A DNA stretch of 64,000 bases, from the NCBI GenBank assembly GCA_019722365.1, contig JADFUC010000402.1, positions 163,111 through 227,110 on the forward strand. Reading direction: 5' to 3'. Below the pieces are notes generated by a model. The model was not told where the DNA came from, searched no databases, and worked only from the letters and a program-made list of their open reading frames with translations. The DNA comes from Lithospermum erythrorhizon. Lineage: Eukaryota; Streptophyta; Magnoliopsida; Boraginales; Boraginaceae. Every line of letters starts with the position of its first letter. Position 1 is the stretch's first letter. Made by a program: the position numbers and the translations under genes. This document shows positions 12,146 through 22,507 of this stretch, piece by piece.

Positions 12146-13633
12146 ATGGCTCCTAAACATCCATCTCGCCTTTTTGACGATCCGCCATCTGCTTCCCCTT
12201 CTCATGACCATGAAGAAGAAGAAGAAGAAGAAGAAGAAGAAGAAGAAGAGATGGAAGTTCTAGAAGAACCTGAAATAGAAAAAACTGAAGTAGAAGGATC
12301 TGAAAAAGAAGAGGAAGATGAAGAAGAAGAAGAAGAAGAGGGGGTTGAGACTGATGTTGATACCATAAAAAAATTTCCACAGAATACCTCACAGATAACC
12401 AAGCTATCTCAAACATCAAAAAATCAATCTTTACATGAGAGTTCCGAGGAAGAAGAGGGATCTGAGACTGATGATGATACCACAAAAAATTCGCCTCCGA
12501 ATACCCCACAGATAACCAAGCTATCTCAAATATCAAAAAATCAATCTTTAGATGGGAGTTCTGAGGAAGAAGAGGAAGGGTCTGAGTCTGATGACAATAC
12601 CACCAAAAATTCGCCAACTGCTTCCAGTTTCATCATCAAGCCCGTTGTCAACAAGCACAATCATTCAATAGAGCCCAAAAATCCCACCACCAAAAGGGCA
12701 TTAATTGATGCTGAGAAGGAGAAGGTTTTACCAAAGAAGGCTAAAGTGGCTAAAGATCATCACAGTGATGAAGATAGAGAGGGGACTGCTAAAAGGGCTG
12801 GGAGGATTTGGAATGAAGCTGATGTGATCTCTATTTTGGAAGGCATGATTGATTACCAAAAGAAAAAAGGTGCAGAAGCACAGGCAGATATGACTGCTTT
12901 TCTTGAATTTGTGAAGGGAAGGTTCAAATTTGATGTTACTAGGACTCAGTTGTATGAGAAAGTTAGGAGGCTAAGACTGAAGTTTATTGCTAATCGCGGA
13001 AAGGGTGAGAAATTTGTTCCTACAAATCCTCATGATTTAGAATGTTTTAAACTTTCTAAGAAGATTTGGGGTGGTAATAATGCATCTGGCAGTGTTGATG
13101 ATAGCGGTAGTAAATTTATGGAGAGGATTGTTGATGATGGTGTTGATCATACTGAGAATGTGAATATTGTTGATGGTGCCTGGGTAACAAAGAAGAGTGA
13201 TAAAAGTAAGAGTTCAGATGGAGAGCGGAAAGAAAGAGTTGAGAAAAAGAAGAGAGAAAGTGACAAGAAAAGTAAAAAGAAGATGATGGATGATGGCCCA
13301 AAAATCGTGGAGGAAGTAGCGAAGCCTGTGACTGAAGAAGATGTTAGTAAAGATAAGGAATATGTTATGATGCATGATGAAAATGCTGTGAAAGATAATC
13401 GACAAAATATTGCATTGAAGTATCCTAATTTGGTTGCGTCACTTAGCATGTACACAGAGAGTCAGAGGAAGCTTATGATGGAGGGTATCTGTTTGGTTGA
13501 CAGTGAGAAGGCAAGCAAATTAGAGGATGGCTGGAAAGAATTGTGCATGAAAGAGACTGAGGTTTACTGTAGAAAGATGGAATTGTTGGCGGAGCAGTCA
13601 AGGTTAGTGGTGGATGCATGGAAGACGTGTTAA
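12146..13633 (+). CDS. GeBP/STOREKEEPER-like transcription factor (DUF573 family), 495 aa
   Basis: Probable nuclear DNA-binding regulator of the plant GeBP/STKL family. One intact exon, ATG in good context (CCAATGG). Residues 23-35 are poly-Glu and 53-65 a second acidic run. Residues 66-104 and 105-144 are two near-identical acidic/Ser-Thr repeats (each with QITKLSQ-SKNQSL and SSEEEE), and a third partial unit follows (145-157, GSESDDNTTKNSP). Basic patches at 196-203 (PKKAKVAK) and 362-379 could act as nuclear signals. The DUF573 domain spans about 219-310, from GRIWNEADVISILEGMIDY through FDVTRTQLYEKVRRLRLKF to FKLSKKIWG. The C-terminal part (about 420-495) is predicted helical with regular hydrophobic residues, fitting the family's C-terminal dimerisation region. 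Target genes cannot be read from sequence. Confidence 0.92.
   Translation: MAPKHPSRLFDDPPSASPSHDHEEEEEEEEEEEEEMEVLEEPEIEKTEVEGSEKEEEDEEEEEEEGVETDVDTIKKFPQNTSQITKLSQTSKNQSLHESSEEEEGSETDDDTTKNSPPNTPQITKLSQISKNQSLDGSSEEEEEGSESDDNTTKNSPTASSFIIKPVVNKHNHSIEPKNPTTKRALIDAEKEKVLPKKAKVAKDHHSDEDREGTAKRAGRIWNEADVISILEGMIDYQKKKGAEAQADMTAFLEFVKGRFKFDVTRTQLYEKVRRLRLKFIANRGKGEKFVPTNPHDLECFKLSKKIWGGNNASGSVDDSGSKFMERIVDDGVDHTENVNIVDGAWVTKKSDKSKSSDGERKERVEKKKRESDKKSKKKMMDDGPKIVEEVAKPVTEEDVSKDKEYVMMHDENAVKDNRQNIALKYPNLVASLSMYTESQRKLMMEGICLVDSEKASKLEDGWKELCMKETEVYCRKMELLAEQSRLVVDAWKTC
12213..12250 (+). repeat. GAA trinucleotide microsatellite encoding poly-Glu
   Basis: About 12 GAA/GAG codons in a row give the Glu tract at residues 23-35. 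A similar interrupted GAA/GAG tract follows at 12308-12340. Length polymorphism would change only the acidic tail length in multiples of one residue. Confidence 0.9.
12341..12616 (+). repeat. In-frame tandem repeat in the GeBP coding exon
   Basis: Units of about 117-120 bp encode residues 66-104, 105-144 and a partial 145-157. The first two units share CCACAGATAACCAAGCTATC at the DNA level. Units differ by substitutions and by one extra Glu codon, so the duplication is internal and frame-preserving. Confidence 0.85.
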
Positions 13634-15289
13634 GATGTATTATTGTTCATTTTTTATGTTTGATGCAAGTCGGAGCCGCCTAATCCAGTTCAGTTGTGTG
13701 GTGGTTTTTGACTCTTCGGCCTTAATTTTTCAATTCAGTTGTGTCTGGTGGTTATTTTGACTCTTCCGCTGTTATTTGTCTACATAGCTCTTGAACACAA
13801 AAACTTATTGGCATATTGAATATGCTAGTTTCGTACTCTTCCTAAATCACTGCCTGATTTTGATCTTATTATGTTATGGCTGGTTTCCATCTGACTTTTC
13901 CGCAATATGGAGTATGTGATTTGCCATTTTGATGTTAGCTTCTTTTAGATTGTTTTGTGTTCTGTGATTATTGTCATCAAATATTTTGTCAACTCTGATT
14001 CTGTAGTTAATACCTGTTAAATTTCCACTATATGTTCAAAAGTTGTTCGGAAACAACTTTATATACGCATTCTAGAAATAGATGTTAGCTTAATGATCTA
14101 CTGTATCTCTATGTAGTTAGAGGTTGACTTCTGATATGCTGCTCTCATTACTCATTAACATTAGGAATTAATTTCTTAGAAGTGAGTTTGTAAGAGATAT
14201 CATAACAAAGGCATGAGTTCTCTTAGCATTATTTCTAAAAAAACGATCACACCCTGATCGTGGGGCTCCCGTCGCTACAAATCTTTACACATCACGGAGG
14301 AGGTAAATTGCGGGATATGCCTTAGTGGCCGGTGCATTTGATGGTCATTTGATTTCGATATAACACGATAAAGTTTAGGATAGGCTTTTTGGAGTTGCAT
14401 TGCAACAGATCTGTAGCTTTTGATATATATAGCAATCGAGTGTGAAAGAGTCTTCGAGGGGAGAGAGGTTTCATGTAAACTAGTAAAGATAGGAAAATGA
14501 TTTTTATACTCTAACGTGTGATAACAGCATTCTACTTTTAATACAAATGAAATCAATTTGCTAAAATTAGTGTACAATGCATTTTCTACCTACTGTTTTT
14601 CAATTTGACTAATCGACATGTTTTTAGTAATTCCAATGTGTAATGAAAACTAACATGGAATCAAACCTTCAGTCAGTTTAATTATATAACATGAAAGTAT
14701 ATAACACATATCAACAATTCAAAACTTAGTTTTAAGAGAACCATGAAATGAAGGATATGACACCATCAACGCTCTCCGTAATTTGCTAATTGCAACCTAG
14801 TCAATGGACAAGGTGTTAGTTCCCAATGTCACTAAGATGATGAATTCATCTGCATCTTTTAAATCCTTTTAATCAAATTAATTTTCATAACAATCTTAAT
14901 TAGTATCATTTATAGAATCTTTCTATTATTCTAATAGAAATAAAAATATCATATCATTGAAGATCAATATTATAATTAAAAATTATTAGACCAGAGGTTA
15001 TAAAAGGAATTAAGTAAAATGTTGCCTGGCGATACAAAAATCACTCTTGGCATTATCATTTGATGAAATGTGCTACTTTAACATATATTTAAAAAAGATG
15101 CTAGTTATGCAAAAAAAAAAAAAAAATTCAAACATTTGCTAATCTGGCAATGTCCCCCCAAAAATGGACGAGATGGGACAATTGAAAAACTAAAAAGTGA
15201 ATGGTACAAATTAAAAATTCCCGCATAGTTTGGGGTCCAGATGAAATTATTGCACATTCTTTTAATATAAGAATATCTAAGGCTCGTAG
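13634..15289. other. 3' flank of GeBP gene and intergenic DNA
   Basis: T-rich transcript-end type sequence to about 14230, then unrecognised DNA. It contains a 9-bp stem/3-nt loop inverted repeat, TTTCTATTA-TTC-TAATAGAAA (14920-14940), and a poly-A run at 15111-15126. No coding frame is credible here. Confidence 0.45.
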
Positions 15290-15900
15290 CAGTGCCCGAC
15301 TTGTTATATTATAGAGTCGAGTCAGATATTAGAATACCCCATCCGACCAGACTCGTTTTCAATATTACCTAGCACTAGGCCTTTGACAAGATTGAAAGCG
15401 CGAACAACTGGACGGAATTAGACTCAAATAGCTCGACTCGAAAATTCGATTATGTATTTCAAACTTAGACACATTATACTCGATATATTTCGAGATATAA
15501 ACTAGATCTCTCTCGAAAATTGTTATACATAATTATTAAAGTATAAACGTCTATTAATAATATGTTGGAACATTCAATATATATTACATATAAGTATTAC
15601 ATTAGTAATATTTGTTCACAATTTGTATCAACACATGAAAAATTGAATTTTGTTCAAATTCAAAAAATTGAAAAATTGTATCACAATTTTGTATCACAAT
15701 TTTGTTCAAATTGAATTTGTATCAACACATGAAAATGTTCAAATTAAGTCGACATCGAGTAAAATTCGAAAAGGGTTCGACTCGACTCGAGAATGGTTCG
15801 ACTCGACGCGACAATATTAATATCAGGTTCGACGAAACTCAATTTGAAATAATCCGAACATTAAAACTCGACTCGACTAGCTGATTAGCAGAGTTCGATC
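15290..15900. repeat. TCGACTCG-rich repeat block
   Basis: Iterated GACTCGACTCG-type motifs at both ends (for example GTTCGACTCGACTCGAGAA near 15776 and AACTCGACTCGACTAG near 15867, with GAGTCGAGTCAG near 15313 as the opposite orientation). These flank an AT-rich core with a local repeat of ACACATGAAAAATTG/ACACATGAAAATGTTC (15631-15741). It may be a DNA-transposon remnant with subterminal repeats. No transposase frame and no clear target duplication were seen. Confidence 0.4.
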
Positions 15901-16037
15901 CGGTCCTCTCAGTCAAGTCAGTCACAGTGTAAACTGTAAACTGTAAAGACGTTGACTTTGTTGCAAAAGAGTTAACAGAGTAGTAAGGCTTCGAGTCCAG
16001 CTAAATCTGACCTGATTTGTTTCAGAACCGTTGACTC

Positions 16038-16472
16038 TCGGTAAGCCTCCGCCCAGGCTTTTGTTTGCACCTGTATATTCATATTCATTGTATCTGTAAA
16101 TAATTTTCAAGATCAAATGATTTGTGAAAGTTGAATAGTTGTGGAATCATGAAATTACAATATAAAAATCATATGTTTACTCTACTCAATTGTCCTTTTT
16201 CTGCTGACTGATGTGTGAGCTGGTGTAAATAGTTATAGAAGTTTGAATATCCTTATAGTTTGATTACTCATGAAATGCTTATTCACAAGTTTCACAATTA
16301 TTCAAGGTGCATGAGTAACATTTGTATTAGTCCCGACTAATATTAAGTAATACGGAGTATTAAATTGATGGATGAGTACTATTTGCAATAGTTGTGAGTA
16401 CAAAGAAAAAATAATTTCATGAGTAATGTTAGACCGAGTAATCAGTACACTATTATTGCATCTAGATCCCCA
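16038..16472 (+). other. Possible 5'-UTR intron of the GFA gene
   Basis: A donor-like CTCG|GTAAGCC near 16038 and an acceptor-like CCCCAG ending at 16472, just 3 nt before the preferred ATG, frame an AT-rich segment. Both sites match consensus but no transcript evidence is available, and the leader could equally be unspliced. Confidence 0.25.
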
Positions 16473-16475
16473 GAA

Positions 16476-16904
16476 ATGGATTCTGAAATGGTTATGCACA
16501 GTGGTGGATGCCACTGCAGCAGTGTAAGGTGGCGAGTGCACGCCCCAGCTCGAGTGGTAGCCTGGCAGTGCAACTGCTCCGACTGCAGCATGAGAGGGAA
16601 CACTCACTTCATCGTGCCATCAGAAAGTTTTGAGCTTCTTGGTGATTCGAAACAGTTTCTTACAACGTATACGTTTGGCACTCACACAGCAAAGCACACT
16701 TTCTGCAAAGTTTGTGGCATTACTTCCTTTTATACTCCAAGATCAAATCCTGATGGTAGAGCAATTACATATAGATGTGTTGATGCTGGGACATTAACTC
16801 ATATTGAGATTAAAACTTATGATGGGAAGAATTGGGAAGGCTCCTATTCGAAGACTGGCATTGCTTCATGCTCCAAGGTTTCGGACGATGAACTATCGAA
16901 GTAA
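16476..16904 (+). CDS. GFA-domain (CENP-V/GFA superfamily) zinc protein, 142 aa
   Basis: A small soluble protein with a complete GFA fold. Zinc-ligand motifs are present: GGCHC (Cys12, Cys14), CNCSDC (Cys32, Cys34, Cys37) and FCKVCG (Cys77, Cys80). The family includes bacterial glutathione-dependent formaldehyde-activating enzymes and eukaryotic CENP-V-like proteins; plant members are usually annotated only by domain. The open frame extends 19 codons upstream (ATG at 16419), but the ATG at 16476 (MDSEMVMHSGGCHC) is preferred because it places the first zinc motif right after a short N-terminus. The frame is clean, with no stop or missing ligand. A donor-like GTAAGAAAT overlaps the stop codon (16900-16903). 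Substrate unknown. Confidence 0.85.
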   Translation: MDSEMVMHSGGCHCSSVRWRVHAPARVVAWQCNCSDCSMRGNTHFIVPSESFELLGDSKQFLTTYTFGTHTAKHTFCKVCGITSFYTPRSNPDGRAITYRCVDAGTLTHIEIKTYDGKNWEGSYSKTGIASCSKVSDDELSK

Positions 16905-18564
16905 GAAATCATTAAGTACTTGCAGTTCAGTGACTCATGAATATCCAGTCAGTATTTGCATTGGAATCCATAATAAATGTAAGATTTGGTACTATACTTT
17001 ACTTCAGACTTGTTAAAAATGTTGATGTTGCACAAAATGTTGGTCATCTGCAATTGAAGAAAGAAAACAATCTCTTAATTTCAGTGATGTACTACACTAA
17101 GGTGACTGAGCTAATCTTTGAAGCCCTAGTGCTTGAATTTGTCATTTGAACAAAGTTTTTCAATACTTTCTCAAGCATATATTCAGTCAATAGTACAATA
17201 GTGCTATTGCAGATTTATAACACAATGTAGCTCAATGTGTTGAGAGAAAGTGAAAAATATATAGAGCCCAAGAAAATGTTTAATCCAATCTTTTTCTATA
17301 TTTATGGTTGTTTGATCCGTCTTCTGTTGAATTGTGCTCTTTTTGTTATAGCGTCCAAAAGCTTCAAAAAAACAGATTTTTTGGAGGATTGTGTATGGAT
17401 ATAATAAACTCTGTGTCTATTTCATTGACTGAAGCATACTATATATATGGGCTAGTCCATGTGGTAAATATTCACTATTGATCCTACAATATATACACCG
17501 CTAATACACCGCTTCAGTCGAAATGGGAGGAAGTCGTACGATGAGATCATAGACTATGGTGAGGATATTTAGAATATGAGATATTTATTATCCAGTTCTC
17601 ACACAGGAAGATGGTGAACATGCAGATAAATATAGACACTAGTTTATGAGTTGTTGAAGATGGTTTGTTTGCAGTTTTTTCATTTTCTAACTTTATTATG
17701 TCCAAGCCATTTTTAACTTTTGTCTCACCTTTATATAAGTAAAGAAATTTTGTTCGTTATCTGACTTGATACTCCTTACCTAGATGTTGAATATATCTAA
17801 AGTTAGCACTAATAATATGTGCTTTCTTTATGCTGCCTGTAACTTCACTTGAGAATATCACTTCACATTAGCATCTGATAAATATATTTTCCAACTTATT
17901 AATAGCTCTGTTTCCAAACCAACACTTTTAAACATTATCAACAAGTCATTTATAGGTGAAGCTTTTTGTGATAGTGTAATGTATTTGAATAACCAACATC
18001 ATGAATAGGCCAATTTGAGGTTTCAGACAACTTGTTGAGCAATCACAGATTCTATCTGTTGAATAGACTCCACACACTAGAGCAGATTTTATTTCGATTA
18101 TTGGGAAGCTTTCTTTCTTTTAATTTTCTTTTAAACATATATCTGTTGAATAGACTCATCATATTAATTTCTTTTGAACTATGTAAGTGTGATGTGTGAC
18201 AAATAGTGACAATGGTACAACCGACTTTTTAAAAGAAGTTGTTGAATATGTTGGTCTAATAATTCGAATTGCTCAAAACCTTAACAATTTACTAACTAAA
18301 TATTTCATCTAATTCTTATAGTATGATAAGTTGTTTAGTGTGACAGTTGGAACCTCTCTTAACTTTATGGCTGAGGGTTAGAAACTACTCTTGCTTAGTG
18401 CCTTTTAGAGTTATAAAAGAACCTCCTAGCATAGTGCCTTCGCATTGAATCTTAATGACTTTGTTCCTCTTCACTTTTGAGTCTCTTCTATTTTCATTTT
18501 GATGGTGAGACTTTAGATGAGAGTGTAGAAGGTAAAGGCTTGGGTTGCCCATTTGGCAATGATT
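16905..18564. other. 3' flank of the GFA gene and AT-rich intergenic DNA
   Basis: No coding frame above 70 codons and no recognised element up to the LTR at 18565. It has only short A/T-rich tracts and an ATATATAT run near 17440. Confidence 0.5.
16972..16977 (+). other. Poly(A) signal candidate of the GFA gene
   Basis: AATAAA lies 68 bp after the stop codon in the sense orientation and is followed by T/G-rich sequence. Plant polyadenylation signals are loose, so this is only a candidate. Confidence 0.35.
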
Positions 18565-19112
18565 TGTTAGAAGTCATTGTCAAATAGAAAACTTGGTGGC
18601 CAAGAAAGTAAGATAACTTGGCGGCAAAAAATGTAAGAGAACTTGATGGCAAAGAAAAAGAAGATTACTTGTTGATCAAGAAAAGAAGATTACTTGGAGG
18701 CCAAGAATATCAAGATTACTCAGTGATCAAGAAAACTTGTTGGTCAAGTTTTGATTGACTTGATGATCAAGTATTTTAGCCTATAAATAGAGGGTGAACT
18801 TTGAAGATGAATCCATCAAGCCACAAAGAGCTTTGATCGAGTGTTAGAGAGAATTGAGTGAATAAGCAAAGTTTTGATATTGCTTTGTAGTTATAGTTTG
18901 TGATGGATATTAAAAGTGAGGTTTGAGTGTCAAGAAAATTGAAAGAATGTTATTAGAGTCGTGTCAAGTTATATTGAGTGTCATTATAAATTGTTGTATT
19001 GTATTGAGCTATTTCCATTAATATACTGAAGGTTATTTTGGCCGACATTCGAGGTTAATATATAGTTGCTTATTTAATATATATCAACTATATTTTGTGA
19101 TCATTCTCAACT
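18565..19112 (+). repeat. 5' LTR of the short copia element
   Basis: 548 bp starting TGTTAGAAGTCATTG and ending CTCAACT (the 3' copy ends CTCAACA). Positions 18585-18775 carry about ten repeats built on ACTTG/TTGGCGGC/GATCAAG cores, like enhancer repeats of U3 regions. Confidence 0.9.
18781..18790 (+). promoter_or_regulatory. TATA box in the 5' LTR
   Basis: CTATAAATAG directly follows the repeat block of U3. The same box is kept in the 3' LTR at 21183-21192. This fits the RNA polymerase II promoter of an LTR element. Confidence 0.75.
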
Positions 19113-19116
19113 TAAT

Positions 19117-19128
19117 TGGTATCGAGCC
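19117..19128 (+). other. Primer binding site (initiator-Met tRNA type)
   Basis: TGGTATCGAGCC lies 4 bp after the 5' LTR. It differs from the usual plant PBS TGGTATCAGAGCC by loss of one A, which would weaken priming. Confidence 0.8.
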
Positions 19129-19193
19129 GGCGGGTTATTGACAGAGGTAGTGAAGCCAGAATTTTTGCGAGAATATTAAAAAAATGATGGTAG

Positions 19194-20211
19194 ATTTTTC
19201 TACAACCACTGAGAAACTCAATAACAATTATGGGTCTTGGAGTACCCGGATGAAGTTTTACCTATAGGGACAGGTTTTATGGGATATTGTTAATGGTAAT
19301 AACTTCAGCGCCGCGGTAGATGCAGACACAACCGATGCGGACCGTTAACCTCAGCGCCACCGACACCCGATTATGACCAGTCGTTGTAGATCAAAGGATA
19401 GTTGCAGACACTGAAGTTGTAAAGAAATGGAAGGTTAAAATTTGGTAGAGTTATGTATGCCTTACTTGACAGTGTAGAAGATGGGTTCTACCGGCGGATC
19501 GAAGATGCCGAGCAGCTTTGAGGCGTGGGATACTTTGTTAGCAATTTTCAGGAAAAATGATGCGAGAAGTACAAAGGCTTCGAAAATGAGCCTTGTCGTC
19601 TCGGAGAAATATGTCAATAAGTGAATATTTCTCGAAGGTGAAATCTCTAAACGAGGAGATTTCGAAGTTAGATGCAGAGAACGGGATTATGGAGACCAGG
19701 ATGAAAAGAATTATCATCCATGGGTTGAAGCCGAGTACAACGGTATTGTCCGCGGTGGCTTCCGAGTGGGCTACCCGAGCAGCGTTAGCGATTTGGAGAA
19801 TTTGTTAAGTAATGAAGAGGATCTAGAAGTTCATACATGACCTACATCAGAAAAGCGCCTATTCACCTGGAGAAAAGGCAAGGACGAGGTAGATATCAAG
19901 GTAAATAACATGATGGTGGGAGATTCAACAATCAAGATATAACGCGAAACCACGAGAGATGTTTCCAGTCAAAGGGAGCTCGAGAAGCTCGAAATGGTGC
20001 TTAGAGATTTGGCAATCAAGAACGTGGTGTACGAGAAAACAAAGATAGAGTTTTCCAATAAGGGGGAGCTAGAGGATTTCCTAATGGTGAACGGTTTCAA
20101 AACTGTTGGCAAATAAAAGATCGTCAAAGTGACGAATACTACAACTGTGGCAAAAGGGGACATTACGCAAGGAATTGTTGGTCCAAGAAAGTTGAAGGAA
20201 ATGCTGTGACA
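19194..20211 (+). pseudogene. copia gag, frameshifted
   Basis: Starts MMVDFSTTTEKLNNNYGSWS and continues with RMKFYL, then a stop, GQVLWDIVNG, and later a piece at 19593-19808 (SRRNMSISEYFSKVKSLNEE) in the UBN2/gag-polypeptide region. A zinc-knuckle segment near 20136-20180 reads YYNCGKRGHYARNCW. The first Cys of the CX2CX4HX4C knuckle is replaced by Tyr. Several stops and shifts mean no full capsid protein can be made as read. Confidence 0.8.
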
Positions 20212-20362
20212 TCCTTCAAGCACGAGAGTCCTACAGAAGAAGATTGGGACTTTGAGACATCCTTCTTTGTGGAAGAAGCAGATGTTGTTGATGTTCATGG
20301 AAAATGCCTTATAGAGGAATATGCACTTTCGATGATATGTGATTATTCAGTTAATTTGAAGA

Positions 20363-20493
20363 ATGATTGGATTATTGATTCACGATGTTCCAATCAAATA
20401 ATCAGAGACGATGTGAAGGTGTATAAAGATTTGAAGGTCACAAGTACACCAGTCATAGTAGGACAGAAAATGGAAACTGTCAATGTCATGTGA
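20363..20493 (+). pseudogene. copia aspartic protease remnant
   Basis: Reads DWIIDSRCSNQIIRDD. The copia protease active site is normally DSG/DTG; here Gly is replaced by Arg. The open piece ends at 20493, and the region to 20940 keeps only the RRSTR-type linker found between integrase and RT. Confidence 0.8.
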
Positions 20494-20940
20494 GCCGAAG
20501 AAGTCTATGAAGACAAGAGTGTGTTACCAGACACCAGGAGCTGCAAATGAAATTTGCAGAAGTCCATCGAAAGGCGGTGGTAACTAGACAAAATTGAAGG
20601 ATCCGAAGTCATCGATTGATGGAAAATTCCAAGAGGCAGAGTGTCAATCCAAGTCAAGAAGTATTTGGAGAACAGACATTTATGAGACACCGCAAAAGCT
20701 TCAAATTAGTAAGCTAGAGGATGAGCTATCAGAGCCATCACAAGAGCAATTAAGAAGGTCTACCCGTGAGAGGAAGGCAAGTCCAAGTATGTAGATGTTG
20801 CTTATACCAAGGTGAAAGAGTAAACTATATTTGAAGAAATTTCAAATAGTCCAGAGCGTGAAAAACCACCAAGGAAAGGATTTTGACATTGCCATAAAAT
20901 AAAGTTTGGGATGTTACTATGCACGAGGAATGTTGACAAT

Positions 20941-20949
20941 GAGGGGGAT
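20941..20949 (+). other. Polypurine tract
   Basis: GAGGGGGAT abuts the 3' LTR start TGTTAG, the expected site of plus-strand priming. Confidence 0.8.
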
Positions 20950-21513
20950 TGTTAGAAGTCATTGTCAAATAGAAAATTTGGTGACCAAGAATACTTGATG
21001 GCCAAGAAAGTAAGATAATTGGTGGCAAAAAAAGTAAGATAACTTGGTGGAAAATAAAAAAAAGATTACTTGTTGACCAAGAAAAGAAGATTACTTGGAG
21101 GCCAAGAATATCAAAGTTATTTAGTGATCAAGAAAATTTGTTGGTCAAGTTTTGGGTGACTTGATGATCAAGTATTATAGCCTATAAATAGAGGGTGAAC
21201 TTTGAAGATCAATCCATCAAGCCACAAAGAGCTTTGATCAAGTGTTAGAGAGAATTGAGTGAATAAGCAAAGCCTTGAAAGTGCTTTGTAGTCATAATTT
21301 GTGAGGAATATTAAAAGTGAGGTTTAAGTGTCAAGAAAAATGAAAGAGTGTTATTAAGTCGTGTCAAGTTATATTGAGTGTCATTATAAATTGTTGTATT
21401 GTTTTGAGTTGTTTCCATTAATATATTGAAGGTTATTTTGGTCACATTCGAGGTTAATATATAATTGCGTATTTTATATATGTCAATTATATTTTAACTA
21501 GTTATTCTCAACA
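20950..21513 (+). repeat. 3' LTR of the short copia element
   Basis: 564 bp, collinear with the 5' LTR with scattered substitutions and small indels. It ends CTCAACA. Confidence 0.9.
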
Positions 21514-21747
21514 TAATTGACTGTGCGATTCGATAGAAATCAAGTAAGTAGGCGAACTAAGCCAAACTACAACCATCCATATCGATTCTCAATCTAAGTG
21601 TACTATATATTTTCCTCTTATGCATTCATGTCTACATTAGAATATTTATCTTGGACAAATTGTAACAATTTTTATTCTTATTAGTGGAAAAAAATAACAC
21701 TCAATAAAAGTTATTAGGTGCATACAATGCCAGCAAAAGTTAGCATT

Positions 21748-21825
21748 ACGCCACTTATCTTAATTGTGACTATTACGCCACTTGTCTTAATTGTGACTAT
21801 TACGCCACTTGTCTTAATTGTGATT
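21748..21825. repeat. 27-bp tandem repeat, about three copies
   Basis: Copies start at 21748, 21775 and 21802. The unit begins ACGCCACTTGTCTTAATTG. Copy one differs by ATCT for GTCT. Confidence 0.9.
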
Positions 21826-22398
21826 GTATTTTAGCATCAGTAGCTAGATTATCTAATTATAAAAAGTTTGCAGGCTTATCATTCCTTTTCCAGTATAAGC
21901 TTGTATTCTCTTGGGCGACCTAAACATTCTTGTATTAGTATATTACAATGAGCTGAGCTCATGTTGTTCGGTTACCAGAGATGATGAGACTTATATTATT
22001 TCAATGATTAAGTCTTCTTATAATTTATTATTATCGGTGGAAGAGACTGCTGCCTTAGTGCGAGGCTTGAAATGAATTTGAACTAATAATCAACTTGAGA
22101 GTATTGCAAGGATGAATCATCCATTTGTTATCTCAACTTTCATTAATTGGTTAAGGTTTCATATGGATGTAACTCTACCTCAATTCTAACAAAGTTCAAT
22201 AAATTTGAACCTATTTTATTGATCTTATATTTTTTATAAGTGAAATATTTTTTTGGGAGTTCTTGAAGAAGAAAATGTACCAGACAACATGAGACCACGG
22301 TGGTACTTGAGAATTGAGATGTTTTAGAAGAAAAGCTACACACTTCATATTCATAATAGTTCATGAAATCTAATATTTAATACGGAGTATGTAAAATC
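21826..22398. other. No gene seen
   Basis: AT-rich spacer between two copia elements. TACGGAGTA-type motif at 22381-22390, a short sequence common in plant repeats, has no partner nearby. Confidence 0.4.
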
Positions 22399-22507
22399 TG
22401 ATAATTCTGTGTTATTATTGATAAATGAATGTTACAATATATACTACAGGACAACTAATGGGCCGACATTATACAAAATCGATAAACTATGCAATAATAC
22501 TATCGAT
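22399..22507 (-). repeat. 3' LTR of the Ale-like derivative
   Basis: About 109 bp, roughly 90% like 24036-24144 by eye. Confidence 0.7.

Larger units (their letters stand above)
18565..21513 (+). mobile_element. Short copia retrotransposon (deletion derivative) with both LTRs
   Basis: Two direct LTRs (18565-19112, 20950-21513) bound a 1.84-kb internal region with PBS, gag, a protease remnant and a PPT. Integrase is reduced to a C-terminal scrap (LRRSTRERKASPS near 20750-20790) and RT and RNase H are absent, so the element can only move in trans. The flanking pentamers TGATT (18560-18564) and TAATT (21514-21518) match at four of five positions, consistent with a target site duplication. LTR divergence is modest, so it is much younger-looking than copies A and B. 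Confidence 0.9.

Noticed and set aside
12153..12617. Minus-strand open frame of 154 codons, Leu-rich
   Set aside because: Antisense of the GAA/GAG-rich acidic repeats in the GeBP exon; Leu/Ser runs are a by-product of the reverse complement.
13116..13455. Other minus-strand frames over the GeBP exon
   Set aside because: Fully inside an intact sense exon, with biased composition and no family similarity.
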